DNA of 64,000 bases, taken from NCBI RefSeq assembly GCF_016595495.1, contig NZ_JAENIM010000037.1, forward strand, positions 30,633 to 94,632. Reading direction: 5' to 3'. The translations under genes and the position numbers were made by a program. A model generated the notes under the pieces. It saw only the letters and a program-made list of their open reading frames with translations, searched no databases and was not told where the DNA came from. Below, piece by piece: positions 63,804 through 64,000 of this stretch. Source of the stretch: Persicirhabdus sediminis. Its GTDB lineage: Bacteria; Verrucomicrobiota; Verrucomicrobiia; Verrucomicrobiales; Akkermansiaceae. Numbering within the stretch: the first letter of the stretch is position 1; each line of letters starts with the position of its first letter.

Positions 63804-64000
63804 TTAATTGAAATCTAGCGATCATGGCTTGCTTAAACCATGATCAAAATTTGCCTTCCATTTGGTTCTTAATCTAATGGATTTGTTCGAGTATATTTCC
63901 AAGTCGTTGCAAGAATGAGTTTACTCAATGAGCAATCTCGTTTAATTGCTTGATTTAAAAATATGAATTTCTCTATAGATATCAAAGAGCGAACACTCTC
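63804..64000 (-). other. Part of 16S-23S spacer with boxA-like site, no tRNA seen
   Basis: The transcript strand contains GCTCTTTGA (63982-63990), a boxA-like antitermination signal, and the 5' arms of both 23S processing stems. A small hairpin, ATCATGGCTTG/CAAGCCATGAT-like, lies near 63821-63844. No tRNA is visible in these 200 bases, but the spacer continues beyond the window. Confidence 0.7.

Noticed and set aside
63804..64000. tRNA-Ile or tRNA-Ala in the 16S-23S spacer
   Set aside because: No cloverleaf or conserved tRNA sequence is visible in this part of the spacer; the remainder is outside the window.

Overview
The window is chromosomal DNA from a Gram-negative bacterium of the phylum Verrucomicrobiota, most likely a marine or polysaccharide-degrading member of the Verrucomicrobiales. 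The lineage is inferred from the gene set. It has two secreted proteins with C-terminal PEP-CTERM sorting signals, a PVC-type heme-binding dehydrogenase-like protein, a DUF1080 protein, sulfatase, fucosidase and GH36-like enzymes, and a secretin of the type called Amuc_1098 in Akkermansia. LPS genes (kdsA, lptC/lptA-like, lptB) confirm an outer membrane. Most genes lack a clear Shine-Dalgarno sequence; hpf is an exception.

Layout. 1-906: TonB-like protein cut by the left edge. 1120-4062: purple acid phosphatase-like enzyme and RluA/RluD pseudouridine synthase. 4454-9547: two PEP-CTERM proteins, a small conserved protein, an MGDG-synthase-type glycosyltransferase and thioredoxin reductase. 9829-13990: a YdjY-like/prenyltransferase-repeat pair, histidinol phosphatase, L28, VanZ-like protein and thioredoxin. 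14084-19350: a tail-anchored repeat protein, an orphan pilus-type secretin and an AsmA-like membrane protein. 19436-24944: M42 peptidase, an exported unknown, MoxR ATPase and DUF58 protein. 25068-28277: a porin-like protein, a 15-copy tandem repeat and an ammonium transporter. 28420-33983: coaX, a ROK kinase and an LPS-export run kdsA, lptC-lptA fusion, lptB, hpf. 34112-47728: catabolic genes (sulfatase, PVC heme protein, DUF1080, GH36-like) mixed with housekeeping genes (clpS with DUF2017, nnr, SMUG1-like glycosylase). 48003-52010: a three-gene glucosylglycerate synthesis and phosphorolysis locus. 52507-60272: GH29 fucosidase, SprT-like and CPBP proteases, octaheme cytochrome, trmO and a small membrane protein. 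60521-64000: an rRNA operon on the minus strand (5S and 23S, with the 16S beyond the right edge).

The most unusual signals are not genes. (1) The hexamer AGCTGG/CCAGCT occurs about six to seven times per kilobase in the two samples I counted, over ten times random expectation, on both strands and in coding and non-coding DNA. An inverted pair forms the stem of the hpf terminator, and the motif is the core of the 14-bp tandem repeat before amt. This pattern resembles DNA uptake sequences in Neisseria and Haemophilus, but no uptake function is shown. (2) The lptC-like and lptA-like proteins form one uninterrupted frame that keeps a signal-peptide-like segment in the middle. (3) An identical terminator plus flank brackets the first PEP-CTERM gene. 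I saw no insertion sequence, prophage, CRISPR array or tRNA gene.
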